NCBI RefSeq assembly: GCF_900475935.1
Contig: NZ_LS483431.1
Span: 1,674,001 to 1,738,000, forward strand
Direction: 5' to 3'
Source: Campylobacter fetus subsp. fetus
GTDB taxonomy: Bacteria; Campylobacterota; Campylobacteria; Campylobacterales; Campylobacteraceae
DNA: 64,000 nucleotides
Shown here: one piece after another, positions 50,007 to 59,744 of the stretch
How the letters are laid out: every line of letters begins with the position of its first letter
Numbering within the stretch: position 1 is the first letter of the stretch
Notes under the pieces: generated by a model
Database searches by the model: none
Told to the model about the DNA's origin: nothing
What the model saw: the letters and a program-made list of their open reading frames with translations, nothing else
Position numbers and translations under genes: made by a program

Positions 50007-50391
50007 GGGCTATTACCTCTATTTCTATTTTTACGCCTTTTGGCAGATCTTTAACGCCAACCGCACTTCTAGCCGGATATGGCTCACTAAAATACTTAGC
50101 ATACACTTCATTCATAGCTGAAAAATCATTTATATCAGTTAAAAATACGGTGGCTTTAACAACATTTTTGTAACTAAGTCCAAGCTCTTCTAATATACCT
50201 CCGACATTTTTTAAGGCTTGAGTAGTTTGATCTTCTATACTGCTAGCTATTAAACCGTTGTTGGGATTTACCGGAATTTGACCTGAGCAAAATATCATAT
50301 CACCAACTTCTCGATAAGCGCTGTATGGTCCGATAGCTTTTGGGTATCTCAAGGAAACATCGGTATTACCGAGTACTTCGCTTGTTTTCAT
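49996..50391 (-). CDS. ridA: RidA-family enamine/imine deaminase
   Basis: A 131-residue RidA (YjgF) protein that hydrolyses reactive enamine intermediates from pyridoxal-phosphate enzymes. Family signs are AIGPYSAYREVGDMIFCSGQ, the KATVFLTDINDFSAMNEVY strand and PARSAVGVKDLPKGVKIEIE with the catalytic Arg. The stop overlaps the coaE frame. Its neighbours in the same operon are coaE and dapF. Confidence 0.95.
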   Translation of the reverse strand: MKTSEVLGNTDVSLRYPKAIGPYSAYREVGDMIFCSGQIPVNPNNGLIASSIEDQTTQALKNVGGILEELGLSYKNVVKATVFLTDINDFSAMNEVYAKYFSEPYPARSAVGVKDLPKGVKIEIEVIAHKL

Positions 50392-50534
50392 CTTATATCT
50401 CCTTAAAAAATTATAGATTACATTCTATCATAAATTTATAAATTTAAAAAGACTACCTAAAAAGCATAAGAAGCTCTTTTAATAGAATGTAAGCTGAATT
50501 TAGCTAAAATCCTGCCAAAAATAAAGGTTAAACA

Positions 50535-51518
50535 ATGATAAGTTATAAAGAAGCCGGTGTAGATATAGACGCGGGAAATAGCTTTGTAGAAGGTATAAAA
50601 CCTTTTGTGAAATCAACTCTTACGCCAAATGTAATAGGAGGTATAGGATCATTTTCAGGAGCATTTCGTCTACCAAGCGGATATCAAAAACCGACTCTTT
50701 TAGCAGCTACGGATGGAGTAGGAACTAAGCTTCGCCTTGCTATAGACTCAAATAGATTAGAAACTATTGGGCAAGATCTAGTAGCTATGTGCGTAAATGA
50801 CCTTATTTGTAACTTTGCTACGCCTATGTTTTTCCTAGACTACTACGCTAGCGCAAAGCTTGATGTTGATAGTGCCAAAAAAGTCGTAAAAGGTATAAGC
50901 GATGGATGTATCATTGCAAAATGCGCTCTTATAGGAGGAGAAACCGCTGAAATGCCTAGTATGTATGATGGAAAAGACTTTGATCTAGCAGGGTTTGCGG
51001 TGGGAATTGCCGAAGAAGATGAGATAGATAGAACTAAATTTGTAAAAAACGGTGATATTTTAGTAGCTCTGCCTAGCTCTGGTTTGCATTCAAACGGATA
51101 TTCATTAGCTCGTGCAGTTGTATCGAAAATGGGATTAAATTTAAATGATAAATTTGAAGATAAAACTCTTATAGAAACACTTTTAGAGCCGACTCGTATC
51201 TATGTAGATGATTTTTTAAATTTAAAAGATAAAATATCTGCTCTAGCACATATAACAGGCGGCGGAATAGTCGAAAACCTACCCAGAGTATTTCCATCTG
51301 GTCTTGGCGCAAAAATAGAAAGAAGCTCAATAAAAACTCCTGAGATATTTAAACTTCTAGCTAAAAACGTATCTGTTAGCGAGATGGATAGAACATTTAA
51401 TTGCGGAGTCGGAATGATCTTAGTAGTACCAAAAAATAATGTTACTAACGTGTTAGCAAACTGTAACGGATATGTTATAGGTGAAGTAACACAAGGAGAT
51501 TCGGTCCGCTTAATATAA
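50535..51518 (+). CDS. purM: Phosphoribosylformylglycinamidine cyclo-ligase
   Basis: A 327-residue purine enzyme that closes the imidazole ring to give AIR. Blocks TDGVGTKLRLA, NDLICNFATPMFFLDYYA, GGETAEMPSMY and HITGGGIVENLPR are complete. It stands alone between divergent and convergent genes. An eight-base inverted repeat across its stop (51506-51541) may act as a terminator. Confidence 0.95.
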   Translation: MISYKEAGVDIDAGNSFVEGIKPFVKSTLTPNVIGGIGSFSGAFRLPSGYQKPTLLAATDGVGTKLRLAIDSNRLETIGQDLVAMCVNDLICNFATPMFFLDYYASAKLDVDSAKKVVKGISDGCIIAKCALIGGETAEMPSMYDGKDFDLAGFAVGIAEEDEIDRTKFVKNGDILVALPSSGLHSNGYSLARAVVSKMGLNLNDKFEDKTLIETLLEPTRIYVDDFLNLKDKISALAHITGGGIVENLPRVFPSGLGAKIERSSIKTPEIFKLLAKNVSVSEMDRTFNCGVGMILVVPKNNVTNVLANCNGYVIGEVTQGDSVRLI

Positions 51519-51541
51519 GCAAAATAGCTCAATTTAAGCGG
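51506..51541. terminator. Possible terminator overlapping the purM end
   Basis: Arms CCGCTTAA (51506-51513) and TTAAGCGG (51534-51541) are perfect, with a 20-base gap. Placed between convergent purM and the patatin gene. The left arm includes the last purM codons. No strong T run, so the call is tentative. Confidence 0.35.
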
Positions 51542-51549
51542 ATTAAACT

Positions 51550-52635
51550 TTATGGCTCTATAAAATCAAAAACAAGTTTATTGTATATGATGCTCTCATA
51601 TCCTTGCCTTAATATAAGATCAAAATCCTGTTCAGTAGGATTTTTAAGCGTAGTTGGATAATTTGCCACTTTTTGGCAGTCCTCTTCGCTCAAAAAATCA
51701 TTTTTATACTTATCTGCCAAACTCATATCTTGTTTTGCTCGTCTAACAACTTCACTAAAATCCCGACCCATTTTTAGATAATAACCGTTTTTATTTCTAA
51801 AAATGAAATCACGAAATGCTCTAGCTCTTAAGATCGATATTTGATCTGTCGTTACATCAACTATACGCGTGACTGTCTTTTTTGACTGAAATGATATAGA
51901 TTTACCCGCATTACTAAGTATGCAAAAATTAACATCATCTGAGTACATTCCGTTATTTTCCATTTGATAAATCGGCTCAAGACCAAAATTATCATAAACG
52001 CCACCATCCCACAAATGCAATTTATCGCTTTTAGGCTCGATTTTAGTTCCTGATTTATCGCACCATTCAAAAGGCTTAGTATCTATCTCGTAAGTTCCTA
52101 TCAAAAATGGAAACGCTGCACTAGCGGCTATCGCGTCAGCTAATGGAAAATTAGAATCTTTAATATATCCAAAAGCCCAGTCTCCAACAATATCTTGTGA
52201 AAAACGAAAGTGTTTACCTGTTTCGTAACTCGTGCAAACAACACTCCATAAAGGTTTTTTAGATATATCGCCAAATCCTCCATTAATTCCCCAATGTTTA
52301 GCAAGAGCCAAAGCAATGGCGTTAGCTTTTTTATTAAATTTAAACTTAAAAATAGCTTCTATAATAGCCTTTTGCTCTAAATTTACGTTTAAAATTTGGT
52401 CTTTAAGAGTCGGCAAAATAGTAGTTAAATACTCACTACTAGTAGGAAAACGCATATTGTTTTTAGCATACAAAAGCCCTACACACATACTAGCTCCAGA
52501 TACTGACGATATATGCGTAACTTGCTCTAAAAGGTTATTTTCGGCTAGATATTTTAGAACTCCAAGATGATAAATCGCAGCTCTAATGCCTCCTCCAGAC
52601 AATGCTAAACCGATTTTCAATTCAGATCTTTTCAT
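51550..52635 (-). CDS. Patatin-like phospholipase
   Basis: A 361-residue protein with the patatin layout: oxyanion block SGGGIRAAIYHLG, nucleophile block SSVSGASM (Ser for the usual first Gly), and the partner aspartate in WDGGVYDN near residue 213. It probably cleaves acyl chains from lipids. No signal peptide, so cytoplasmic or secreted by another route. It overlaps the rarA 3' end by 14 bases, so the two share a transcript. Confidence 0.88.
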   Translation of the reverse strand: MKRSELKIGLALSGGGIRAAIYHLGVLKYLAENNLLEQVTHISSVSGASMCVGLLYAKNNMRFPTSSEYLTTILPTLKDQILNVNLEQKAIIEAIFKFKFNKKANAIALALAKHWGINGGFGDISKKPLWSVVCTSYETGKHFRFSQDIVGDWAFGYIKDSNFPLADAIAASAAFPFLIGTYEIDTKPFEWCDKSGTKIEPKSDKLHLWDGGVYDNFGLEPIYQMENNGMYSDDVNFCILSNAGKSISFQSKKTVTRIVDVTTDQISILRARAFRDFIFRNKNGYYLKMGRDFSEVVRRAKQDMSLADKYKNDFLSEEDCQKVANYPTTLKNPTEQDFDLILRQGYESIIYNKLVFDFIEP

Positions 52636-53815
52636 TATAACTCTCTTTTAATTTTGTTATCCATTCATCTAAGGTTTTTTCAAAACCTATTGCATTACTT
52701 TTATAAAATTTAACTTGTGTGCTCATATATTTTTGCTCTACCCAGCCTCCAAAATCATGCGGATATAGATATTCGCTTTTTGCCTTATCTGTATTTATGA
52801 GATACTTTGGCACCGGCAACGCAGGTCTGTTTTCTACAAATTCTATAGCATCATTTATAGCTTTATAACTTGAGTTTGATTTTGGTGAACTTGCCAAATA
52901 CACGGCGCATTGAGCCAATATAATTCTAGCTTCAGGATAGCCTATTTTACTAACAGCTAACATAACGTTAGTAGCTAAATTTAGTGCGTTAGGATTTGCA
53001 TTTCCTATGTCTTCACTAGCAAATATCACCATACGTCTAGCTAAAAATGCCGGCTCTTCACCGCCTTGTATAAGCCTTGCTAGATAATAAATACTAGCAT
53101 CTATATCGCTACCGCGCAGACTTTTTATAAGTGCGCTTGTCAACTCATAATGCGTATCACTGTTACTTACGCCTTCACTTACTCTATGAGAACGAAGAGT
53201 TTTTAATATATTTAAACCAATACTTTTATCCGCGCTCAATGCAAACTCAAGTAAATTTAAAAGGCTTCTAGCATCTCCCCCGCTACTGTTAATAAGATAA
53301 TCTTTTGCTTCATTTGTTATTTCAAATTTAATAACATTTTGAACTTTTGTTAGTAAAATCGTTAGCTCATCATGGCTAAGAGGTTTGAACTCAAATATCA
53401 TCATTCTTGATCTTATCCCACTACTAACAACAAATTTAGGATTTTCTGTAGTAGCGCCCATAATGATACATTTTCCTTTTTCCATAGGAATCAAAAGAGT
53501 CTCTTGCTGAGTTTTACTAAGCCTGTGAAACTCATCTATAAAAATCAACGGTTTATATAGAGTAGTTTCGAATTTAGATATAATTTTTCTTATATCTTCA
53601 CTCTTTAAATTTGCGCCGTCGAGTTCAAAAAACTCATAATTCATCTGCTTTGCTATAATTTTTGCCATAGTCGTCTTACCACAACCAGTAGCACCAAAAA
53701 ATAGACTATGAGGTATCTTTTTAGATTTTATAAATTTAGAAAATAGCTCTACAATATCTTTTTGTCCGACCATATCATTGATATTATTTGGTCTAAAATC
53801 ATTACTTAAATCCAT
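52622..53815 (-). CDS. rarA: Replication-associated recombination protein A
   Basis: A 397-residue AAA+ ATPase acting at stalled replication forks. Walker A GATGCGKTTMAK, Walker B IFIDEFHRLSK and the sensor block MGATTENPKFVV are clear, as is the C-terminal DIGNANPNALNLA region. Downstream it overlaps the patatin gene and its start lies one base from the preceding permease gene. Confidence 0.93.
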   Translation of the reverse strand: MDLSNDFRPNNINDMVGQKDIVELFSKFIKSKKIPHSLFFGATGCGKTTMAKIIAKQMNYEFFELDGANLKSEDIRKIISKFETTLYKPLIFIDEFHRLSKTQQETLLIPMEKGKCIIMGATTENPKFVVSSGIRSRMMIFEFKPLSHDELTILLTKVQNVIKFEITNEAKDYLINSSGGDARSLLNLLEFALSADKSIGLNILKTLRSHRVSEGVSNSDTHYELTSALIKSLRGSDIDASIYYLARLIQGGEEPAFLARRMVIFASEDIGNANPNALNLATNVMLAVSKIGYPEARIILAQCAVYLASSPKSNSSYKAINDAIEFVENRPALPVPKYLINTDKAKSEYLYPHDFGGWVEQKYMSTQVKFYKSNAIGFEKTLDEWITKLKESYNEKI

Positions 53816-53816
53816 C

Positions 53817-54710
53817 TTAGCCTTTTTTTGATAATATAAAAACGCAAAGCATTATCAGTATAAACCCTAAATAATCAAAAAATACAAACCTAACTCCCAG
53901 CCAAACAGAAGTAAAAAATGCGGCGGCAACAGGTTCAATGGCGGCTATAAGACTTGCTCTACTAGCTCCTATTATACCTACTCCGGTCATATAAAAACTA
54001 AAAGCTAAAACCGTTCCAAATAGTATAACTCCGCCAACAGCCAAGTATCCGCCAAGATCGTTAACCCCATCTAAAGTCCAAACTTTCATATATAAACTCA
54101 AGATAGTTCCACCGATGATAAGACCCCAGCCAAGCACCAAAGATATAGGAAAATCTTTATTAAGACGTTTTGGAACTATGTTATAAACAACCACGCAAAG
54201 TGCGCTTATAAAACAAAATACAAGAGCTTTTTGACTTATAACAAGAGTGGTAAAATCCCCATGAGTAGCCAAGAAAAATACTCCAAATATAGCAAATCCA
54301 AGCGCTACTAGCTCTTTAAAATACGGTAGTCGCTTATCCATAAAGCATACTACTATCAAAATGAATACCGGAGCCGTGTATTGTATAACAGTTGCAACTG
54401 CAGCATTTGAAAGCTCAATAGAGTAAAAATAACTGTATTGAGTCATCATAAGACCTATAATCGCATAAACTAAAATTTGCGGTATATTTTTTGGATTCTT
54501 AAATGGAAGAAAAATTATTTTCGGACTTTTTATAAGATAAACTGATAGTAAAATTATACCAGATATAAGCAGTCGATATGGAACAAGCCAGTCTGAGCTT
54601 ACTCCTTTTTGTTCAAAAAGATACTGACCACAAGCACCGCTAAAACCCCATAAAACTCCGCCGATAAGCGTGATGAAAACGCCAAAAATGTAGCTATTAT
54701 TTTTCATCAC
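53817..54710 (-). CDS. EamA/DMT-family permease
   Basis: A 297-residue, ten-segment transporter with two EamA repeats. The first opens with GGVLWGFSGACGQYLF and the second closes with RASLIAAIEPVAAAFFTSVWLG, the E-P block of the family. Substrate not deducible. It abuts rarA by one base. Confidence 0.87.
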   Translation of the reverse strand: MMKNNSYIFGVFITLIGGVLWGFSGACGQYLFEQKGVSSDWLVPYRLLISGIILLSVYLIKSPKIIFLPFKNPKNIPQILVYAIIGLMMTQYSYFYSIELSNAAVATVIQYTAPVFILIVVCFMDKRLPYFKELVALGFAIFGVFFLATHGDFTTLVISQKALVFCFISALCVVVYNIVPKRLNKDFPISLVLGWGLIIGGTILSLYMKVWTLDGVNDLGGYLAVGGVILFGTVLAFSFYMTGVGIIGASRASLIAAIEPVAAAFFTSVWLGVRFVFFDYLGFILIMLCVFILSKKG

Positions 54711-54762
54711 ACTATTATAGCAGAGTTTTTTATATTTAAATAGAATTTAAATTTTTATTTGA

Positions 54763-55281
54763 TTAATGGCAACCACAACCATCGCTAATAGCATGTAAAA
54801 CAGCTTCATAGTTTGGCTCTGTTGTTATCTCGCTAACTATCTCTTTATATTTTACAACTCCGTCTTTGTCTAGTACAAAAACAGCTCTTGTAAGAAGTCC
54901 TTCAAGTGGGCTATCTTTTACAAGCACACCGTATGCATTACCGAATTTGGCACCTCTAAAATCACTACCTACTCTCAAATTTTCGATACCTTCTGTAGTG
55001 CAAAATCTACCCATAGCAAATGGAAGATCCATAGATATAATGCTTATAGATACTCCACTTTTGCTAGCCATTTTTTCATTAAATTTTCTAGCTTCAGCTG
55101 CGCATACTCCAGTATCAAGTGAAGGCACTACAACTAAAACTTGATATTTGCCCGTAGCTCCGCCTACTTTGAATGTAGAAAGATCTTTGCCTACCAACTC
55201 AACTTCTGGTGCTACTTGACCTACATTTACACTATTTCCGCTTAAAGTTACCGGATTACCTTGGAATGTTACATTTGACAT
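54763..55281 (-). CDS. tpx: Thiol peroxidase
   Basis: A 172-residue atypical 2-Cys peroxiredoxin (Tpx) that reduces lipid and hydrogen peroxides with thioredoxin. The peroxidatic cysteine is in SLDTGVCAAEARKF and the resolving one in MGRFCTTEGIENLRV. The end has an extra GCGCH-like tail, a possible metal-binding feature. Own promoter region upstream; ribosome site AAAGGAT. Confidence 0.95.
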   Translation of the reverse strand: MSNVTFQGNPVTLSGNSVNVGQVAPEVELVGKDLSTFKVGGATGKYQVLVVVPSLDTGVCAAEARKFNEKMASKSGVSISIISMDLPFAMGRFCTTEGIENLRVGSDFRGAKFGNAYGVLVKDSPLEGLLTRAVFVLDKDGVVKYKEIVSEITTEPNYEAVLHAISDGCGCH

Positions 55282-55358
55282 TTTTTTATCCTTTTAAATT
55301 TGATTTAAAAATTATAACACACAAAAGATAAATAAACTCTTAAAATATTAATTAAAAG

Positions 55359-55772
55359 TTATCTTTTAGTCACTACAATAGTACTCGTAAGCAAATCTTG
55401 AATATTACGCTTATCTTTCCTAAAAAAACAAAATAGTGATCCGCCAAATATAAAAGTAGTTATAAAAAGAATATAGCGGAGCATATAAGAGATAAATCCG
55501 GCTTTTTTGCCATCTAAGCTCACAAGATATATATTTTGTGATCTATATCCGGGGCTTTGAGCATTAAGTGCAAAAAATAGACTTTGGATAACACCAAAAA
55601 CCAACCAAACGCCAAATATGGCAAGCTGATTATGCTGAAAATCATTTTTACCGTCTAAAATCAAATATGTTGTTATATATAAAAGAGGCACGGCTATAAG
55701 AAACATATCTATTATAAAAGCCTTTACTCGGCTTATAAGAGCAGACGGAACGGCTTTTGGTTTTTGGCTCAT
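55359..55772 (-). CDS. RDD-family membrane protein
   Basis: A 137-residue protein with three hydrophobic segments and the RDD signature, here SRVKAFIIDMFLIAVPL near the N-terminus. Function of the family is largely unassigned, with some members involved in ion exchange. The start shares one base with the pyrE stop, so it ends the secG-deacetylase-frr-pyrE operon. Confidence 0.85.
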   Translation of the reverse strand: MSQKPKAVPSALISRVKAFIIDMFLIAVPLLYITTYLILDGKNDFQHNQLAIFGVWLVFGVIQSLFFALNAQSPGYRSQNIYLVSLDGKKAGFISYMLRYILFITTFIFGGSLFCFFRKDKRNIQDLLTSTIVVTKR

Positions 55773-56380
55773 CAGTTGCCGCGACTTCCTGGTTTTATAG
55801 CTTTGCTGCCGGTTTTACAAAGAGGGCACTCTTCTGGAGTATAAATTTCAAACTCAAAATTTCCAAGAGCAAATAGAGGTTTATCAACAGGAAGTTTACA
55901 ACTTGATTTGCCTTCGTTTCTCATATTATGAACTTTACAAAATCCTCTATTTGCAAGTGCCGCAAATCCAACCACCACGCCGCCCAACTCTTCTATAATC
56001 TTAGCGCTTTCAAGAGCTGAGCCTCCAGTAGTGATAATATCTTCGCAAATAATAAATTTTTCGCCCTTAGCAACGCTAAATCCGCGTCTTAAGCTCATTA
56101 CTTTTTCTACTCTTTCAGTAAATATAAATCTTTTAGCTCCGGCACGCGCCAGCTCATATCCAGCTAAAATTCCTCCAAGAGCAGGAGAGCAAACACTATC
56201 AAACTCCACTCCTGCGTTTTTTATAACTTCAAATAGTTCGTCTGCTAATTTTCCGGCTAAAATAGGATTTTCTAAAACCTTTGCGCTTTGCAAATAATAC
56301 TCAGAGTGGTTTGCGCTGCTGAGTAAAAAATGCCCCTTTAAATACGCTCCCGCATCACGGTAAATATCTTCTAAGTTCAT
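55772..56380 (-). CDS. pyrE: Orotate phosphoribosyltransferase
   Basis: A 202-residue enzyme that makes OMP from orotate and PRPP. The PRPP loop [16 protein letters not shown] is intact. The C-terminal ECPLCKTG adds a cysteine pair. Between frr and RDD, as in the C. jejuni order pyrE-frr-secG. Confidence 0.95.
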   Translation of the reverse strand: MNLEDIYRDAGAYLKGHFLLSSANHSEYYLQSAKVLENPILAGKLADELFEVIKNAGVEFDSVCSPALGGILAGYELARAGAKRFIFTERVEKVMSLRRGFSVAKGEKFIICEDIITTGGSALESAKIIEELGGVVVGFAALANRGFCKVHNMRNEGKSSCKLPVDKPLFALGNFEFEIYTPEECPLCKTGSKAIKPGSRGN

Positions 56381-56382
56381 AA

Positions 56383-56940
56383 TTAAACCTTTAAAAGCTC
56401 TGCTTCTTTGTCTTTAACGAGTTGATCAATCTTTGATATATAACTATCTGTGATTTTTTGAACCTCATCATAGCCCTTTTTTATTTCGTCTTCGCTAACT
56501 GATTTATCTTTTTCTATTTTTTTGATATCATCGTTTGCGTCTTTTCTAATATTTCTTATGGCAACTTTGGCTTTTTCACCCATAGATCTCGCCTCTTTTG
56601 CATTTTTTTGTCTATCTTCTGTAGTCATAGGAGGAAAAAATAGTTTAACGCTATCTCCATCATTATTTGGATTTACTCCGATATTTGCTGCTTGAATAGC
56701 AGAAGATATAGCTTTTAGCATGGTTTTCTCCCATGGAGAAATAGATATAGTACTAGCATCGGTAGCAAGCACCGTAGCTACTTGATTCAACGCAGTAGGA
56801 CTGCCGTAGTAATCAACATTTATATGATCTACTATATTTATATTTACCTTACCTGTTCTAAGAGTGGTAAAATCACGCTTCAAAACTTCTAAAGCTTTAT
56901 CTGAAAATGCTTTTTGGTTTTTATAAATTTCATCTAACAT
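56383..56940 (-). CDS. frr: Ribosome recycling factor
   Basis: A 185-residue factor that splits post-termination ribosomes with EF-G. Marks are [20 protein letters not shown], the [18 protein letters not shown] block and [14 protein letters not shown]. It overlaps the deacetylase end by 11 bases and precedes pyrE by two bases. Confidence 0.96.
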   Translation of the reverse strand: MLDEIYKNQKAFSDKALEVLKRDFTTLRTGKVNINIVDHINVDYYGSPTALNQVATVLATDASTISISPWEKTMLKAISSAIQAANIGVNPNNDGDSVKLFFPPMTTEDRQKNAKEARSMGEKAKVAIRNIRKDANDDIKKIEKDKSVSEDEIKKGYDEVQKITDSYISKIDQLVKDKEAELLKV

Positions 56941-57886
56941 TTTTATCCTTTATAATCATTTGGGTTGTTGTTTTGTGACCGTCATTTATTATTACTCTAA
57001 CTCGTCTTTTTGTAAGCTTTTTTGAGATATTTACATCTATAATACCATCACTCACATCAACTCTCATAGATCCCAAGCCGCTTATATATAATTGAGCAGA
57101 TGTAGAGTTTGAATCTATTTTTGCTATTACATTATCTAAAATAGAATTTGATGGATATGTTAATGGCTGTATGAAATCAGCTTTTAAATATCTGCTTGAC
57201 AACATCGCCTTTAAATTTGTTCCGTCCATAGACGGTATTCTATCTAAATCGCCTATACTGCTACTAGCAGATACGGCTCCTGAGTTTTGGTTAAAACTAG
57301 CTTCTAATCCATACTCTTTTGCCATATTAGTTATAGTTTGATTATACTCGCCATAAGGATAGCTAAAATACTGTGGTTTATATCCTAAATTATGTTCAAA
57401 AATTTGGATGCCTTTTTCAAAATCATCTTTAATTTCAGACTCGTTTAAATACGTCATATATTTATGTGAATAGCTATGATATCCTATCTCGGCACCCCAG
57501 TTCTGCACATCTTTTATATCATCAAAACTCATATAATCGCCGTACTTTTTCTGCGAAGCCTCAACATAAACAAAAAGGGTAAATGGATATCCAAATTCCT
57601 TAAAAATAGGAAATCCGTTTTTATAAAAGCTTTTATATCCGTCATCTATAGTTAAAACCAACCAATTATCCGGTATATATTCTGAATTTTTAACTTTTTG
57701 AATTAACTTTTTAAGGGGCACTATCTCATATCCGTTTTCATTAAAATATTTAAACTGCTCGCGTAAATTTTGGAGCGATATATTAGTACTCGGATATCTA
57801 TCGTCGCCAAATCTATGATATATCAAGATATGGGCATCTGCAAACATCCAAGTTGCAAACAGGAAAAAAGATAATAATAACCGCAT
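56930..57886 (-). CDS. Exported polysaccharide deacetylase (NodB-type)
   Basis: A 318-residue protein with a signal peptide (about 1-18) and a NodB homology domain. Catalytic blocks are [12 protein letters not shown] (Asp-Asp) and [10 protein letters not shown] (His-x3-His), then [11 protein letters not shown]-terminal extension (about 225-318) is beta-rich and unassigned. Relatives are PgaB-like and peptidoglycan deacetylases. It sits between secG and frr, overlapping both, whereas C. jejuni has those genes adjacent, so it is likely an insertion. Substrate unknown. Confidence 0.85.
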   Translation of the reverse strand: MRLLLSFFLFATWMFADAHILIYHRFGDDRYPSTNISLQNLREQFKYFNENGYEIVPLKKLIQKVKNSEYIPDNWLVLTIDDGYKSFYKNGFPIFKEFGYPFTLFVYVEASQKKYGDYMSFDDIKDVQNWGAEIGYHSYSHKYMTYLNESEIKDDFEKGIQIFEHNLGYKPQYFSYPYGEYNQTITNMAKEYGLEASFNQNSGAVSASSSIGDLDRIPSMDGTNLKAMLSSRYLKADFIQPLTYPSNSILDNVIAKIDSNSTSAQLYISGLGSMRVDVSDGIIDVNISKKLTKRRVRVIINDGHKTTTQMIIKDKNVR

Positions 57887-58215
57887 TAGTTGGCCGGTGC
57901 AACTGGTGCTGCTGGCGCAGCCGGAGTAGCTCCAGTTTCTGGAATTATCATATTTTTAAACTCTTTTGTCTCTACAACTGAATTTCTTAAAGATTGATTA
58001 TAAGTATAACCTAGTGCTAATGTATTTAATACAAAAAGTAGTCCTATAAAAAATGTAAATTTAGCCAAAAATCCAGCAGGACCTTTAGCGCCAAATAAAC
58101 TTTCATTGCTTCCGCTATATGCGCCAAGACCTATTGAAGAGCTTTTTTGAAGCAAAATAGCGATAGTTAAAATTACAGCTAATATAAATTGTAAGGCTAG
58201 AAATATTGAACTCAC
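57886..58215 (-). CDS. secG: Preprotein translocase subunit SecG
   Basis: A 109-residue inner-membrane protein with two hydrophobic segments, the family block ILLQKSSSIGLGAYSGSNESLFG and a short Ala-Pro-rich C-terminal tail (TPAAPAAPVAP). It aids the SecYEG channel. Overlaps the deacetylase start by one base. Confidence 0.93.
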   Translation of the reverse strand: MSSIFLALQFILAVILTIAILLQKSSSIGLGAYSGSNESLFGAKGPAGFLAKFTFFIGLLFVLNTLALGYTYNQSLRNSVVETKEFKNMIIPETGATPAAPAAPVAPAN

Positions 58216-58314
58216 GAGTATCCTTTTATTTTGTTTATTAACTCGTGATTATATCAAAATAAGATAAAAATTTAGTTAAAGCTTAGCGCCGCCAAGAAGC
58301 AGCGCTATTTTATT

Positions 58315-58995
58315 TTATTCGTTTTTATTAAATATGCCAAGAAGTTGCAATAATGATATAAATAAATTTAATATATCAAGATATAACGCAACAGCTGCCA
58401 AAACAGGACTATCATATCCGCCACGTATTATCATCTGAGTATCATACAGTATATATGCGCTAAAAAGTATAGCTCCGATCGCCGCTACAACTGTCGCTAA
58501 AAGAGCACTTTGGAAAAATAAATTTAGTAAGCTTGCTACAACTATAACTATCAAAGTTATAAATAGCATTTTTCCCATAGCTGAGAAATCTTTTTTTGTA
58601 TTAAATGCAAAAACAGTCAAACCGCCAAAAGCAACAGCAGTCATTAGAAACGCTTGAGTTATGATATTTCCCATTCCTGCACCGATATATGTATTTAATA
58701 CAGGACCCAAAGTAAGACCGCTAACAAACGTAAAACCAAATAGCATAACTAATGCCAAACTTGGATTTTTCTTTGAAAACATAAGCCCAAATAGAAGTGC
58801 AAACTCCACTATAAGCAGCATCCAGCTAAAAGTTTTTATATAATCTACGCCGATATAAGCTCCGGCTGTTGCAGCTACCAAAGACGCAGTAAGAAGCTGA
58901 TAAGTTTGTTTTACAAAAGTGGCTCTAGCACTTTGCAAACCCGCTTCTTCATAATTCGCTTGCTCTTTGGCGTAATTTCTATCATAAAGACTCAT
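58315..58995 (-). CDS. Bax inhibitor-1/YccA-family membrane protein
   Basis: A 226-residue protein with seven hydrophobic segments and the family's YILYDTQMIIRGG block near the end. E. coli YccA modulates FtsH; a calcium leak role is known for relatives. Same place (next to secG) as in C. jejuni. Its own 283-base AT-rich upstream gap holds its promoter. Confidence 0.92.
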   Translation of the reverse strand: MSLYDRNYAKEQANYEEAGLQSARATFVKQTYQLLTASLVAATAGAYIGVDYIKTFSWMLLIVEFALLFGLMFSKKNPSLALVMLFGFTFVSGLTLGPVLNTYIGAGMGNIITQAFLMTAVAFGGLTVFAFNTKKDFSAMGKMLFITLIVIVVASLLNLFFQSALLATVVAAIGAILFSAYILYDTQMIIRGGYDSPVLAAVALYLDILNLFISLLQLLGIFNKNE

Positions 58996-59278
58996 TAATT
59001 ATCTCCTTTTTTTGAATTTATATGAGTGTATCAAAAAATATTTAATATAAGATAAATTTTATATTAAATATATTATTTAAGTTTTAGAGTATAAATATTT
59101 TTTAAGCTATATTTTTAAATTTTCAAAAAATTAAATTTAATTCATCAAACTTTATTCATAATCTTAAAATATCTCTTTATTTATGTTCATTAAATTTCAA
59201 TAGTGAAATAGGATAAAATTATAATTTAACTTTGATATATTGAAGATATTTTTTAAATTTAAAAAAGTATAAATTTAG
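58996..59278. other. AT-rich intergenic region upstream of the YccA-family gene
   Basis: 283 bases of A/T-dominated sequence between the YccA-family start and tRNA-Ser. No convincing gene, hairpin or repeat was found. It probably holds the promoter of the YccA-family gene. Confidence 0.5.
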
Positions 59279-59366
59279 TGGCCGGGAGAAAGGGATTCGA
59301 ACCCCTGGAGGCTTTCACCTCAACGGTTTTCAAGACCGCCGCTTTCGACCACTCAGCCATCTCCCG
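59279..59366 (-). tRNA. tRNA-Ser (TGA)
   Basis: An 88-base tRNA with a long variable arm and encoded CCA. Acceptor 5' CGGGAGA pairs with TCTCCCG. The anticodon loop reads CTTGAAA (anticodon TGA). Confidence 0.92.
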
Positions 59367-59374
59367 AATTAACA

Positions 59375-59533
59375 TTAATCTGAAGTTTTTTCTTCTACCC
59401 AGTCAGCGCTTTGATTGACCTTTTTCTTTGACCATTGATAAGCACTATTAGAGTCTTCTTTTATACCATGCCAAGTGCTTGAACAGCCTAAAAATGCAGT
59501 AATTATAAGCGTCATAACAAAGTAACGCACAAT
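59375..59533 (-). CDS. Small entericidin-like lipoprotein
   Basis: A 52-residue protein encoded between tRNA-Ser and tRNA-Cys. Start is TTG at 59533 (AGGAG four bases upstream) or ATG at 59515. It has a short hydrophobic leader ending in a lipobox (TAFLGC), then [16 protein letters not shown] and a Lys/Glu-rich tail. The TWxGIKxDSxxA pattern resembles entericidin-type small lipoproteins. Its role is unknown; the family affects envelope stress or lysis. Confidence 0.75.
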   Translation of the reverse strand: MVRYFVMTLIITAFLGCSSTWHGIKEDSNSAYQWSKKKVNQSADWVEEKTSD

Positions 59534-59551
59534 TAACTCCTATTTTATCAT

Positions 59552-59624
59552 GGAGGCGACACCCAGATTCGAACTGGGGGTAAAAGCTTTGCAGGCTTCT
59601 GCCTTACCACTTGGCCATGTCGCC
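59552..59624 (-). tRNA. tRNA-Cys (GCA)
   Basis: About 73 bases with encoded CCA. Acceptor GGCGACA pairs with TGTCGCC. The anticodon loop CTGCAAA gives anticodon GCA. Confidence 0.92.
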
Positions 59625-59647
59625 ATGCAAACAAATACTAAATTTGG

Positions 59648-59734
59648 TGGTGCCCAGAGCCGGACTTGAACCGGCACGGAAAAAATATCCGAGGGATTTT
59701 AAGTCCCTTGTGTCTACCATTCCACCACCTGGGC
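59648..59734 (-). tRNA. tRNA-Leu (TAA)
   Basis: An 87-base tRNA with a long variable arm and encoded CCA. Acceptor GCCCAGG pairs with the 3' CTGGGC. The anticodon loop CTTAAAA gives TAA. Confidence 0.92.
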
Positions 59735-59744
59735 TAAATAAAAA

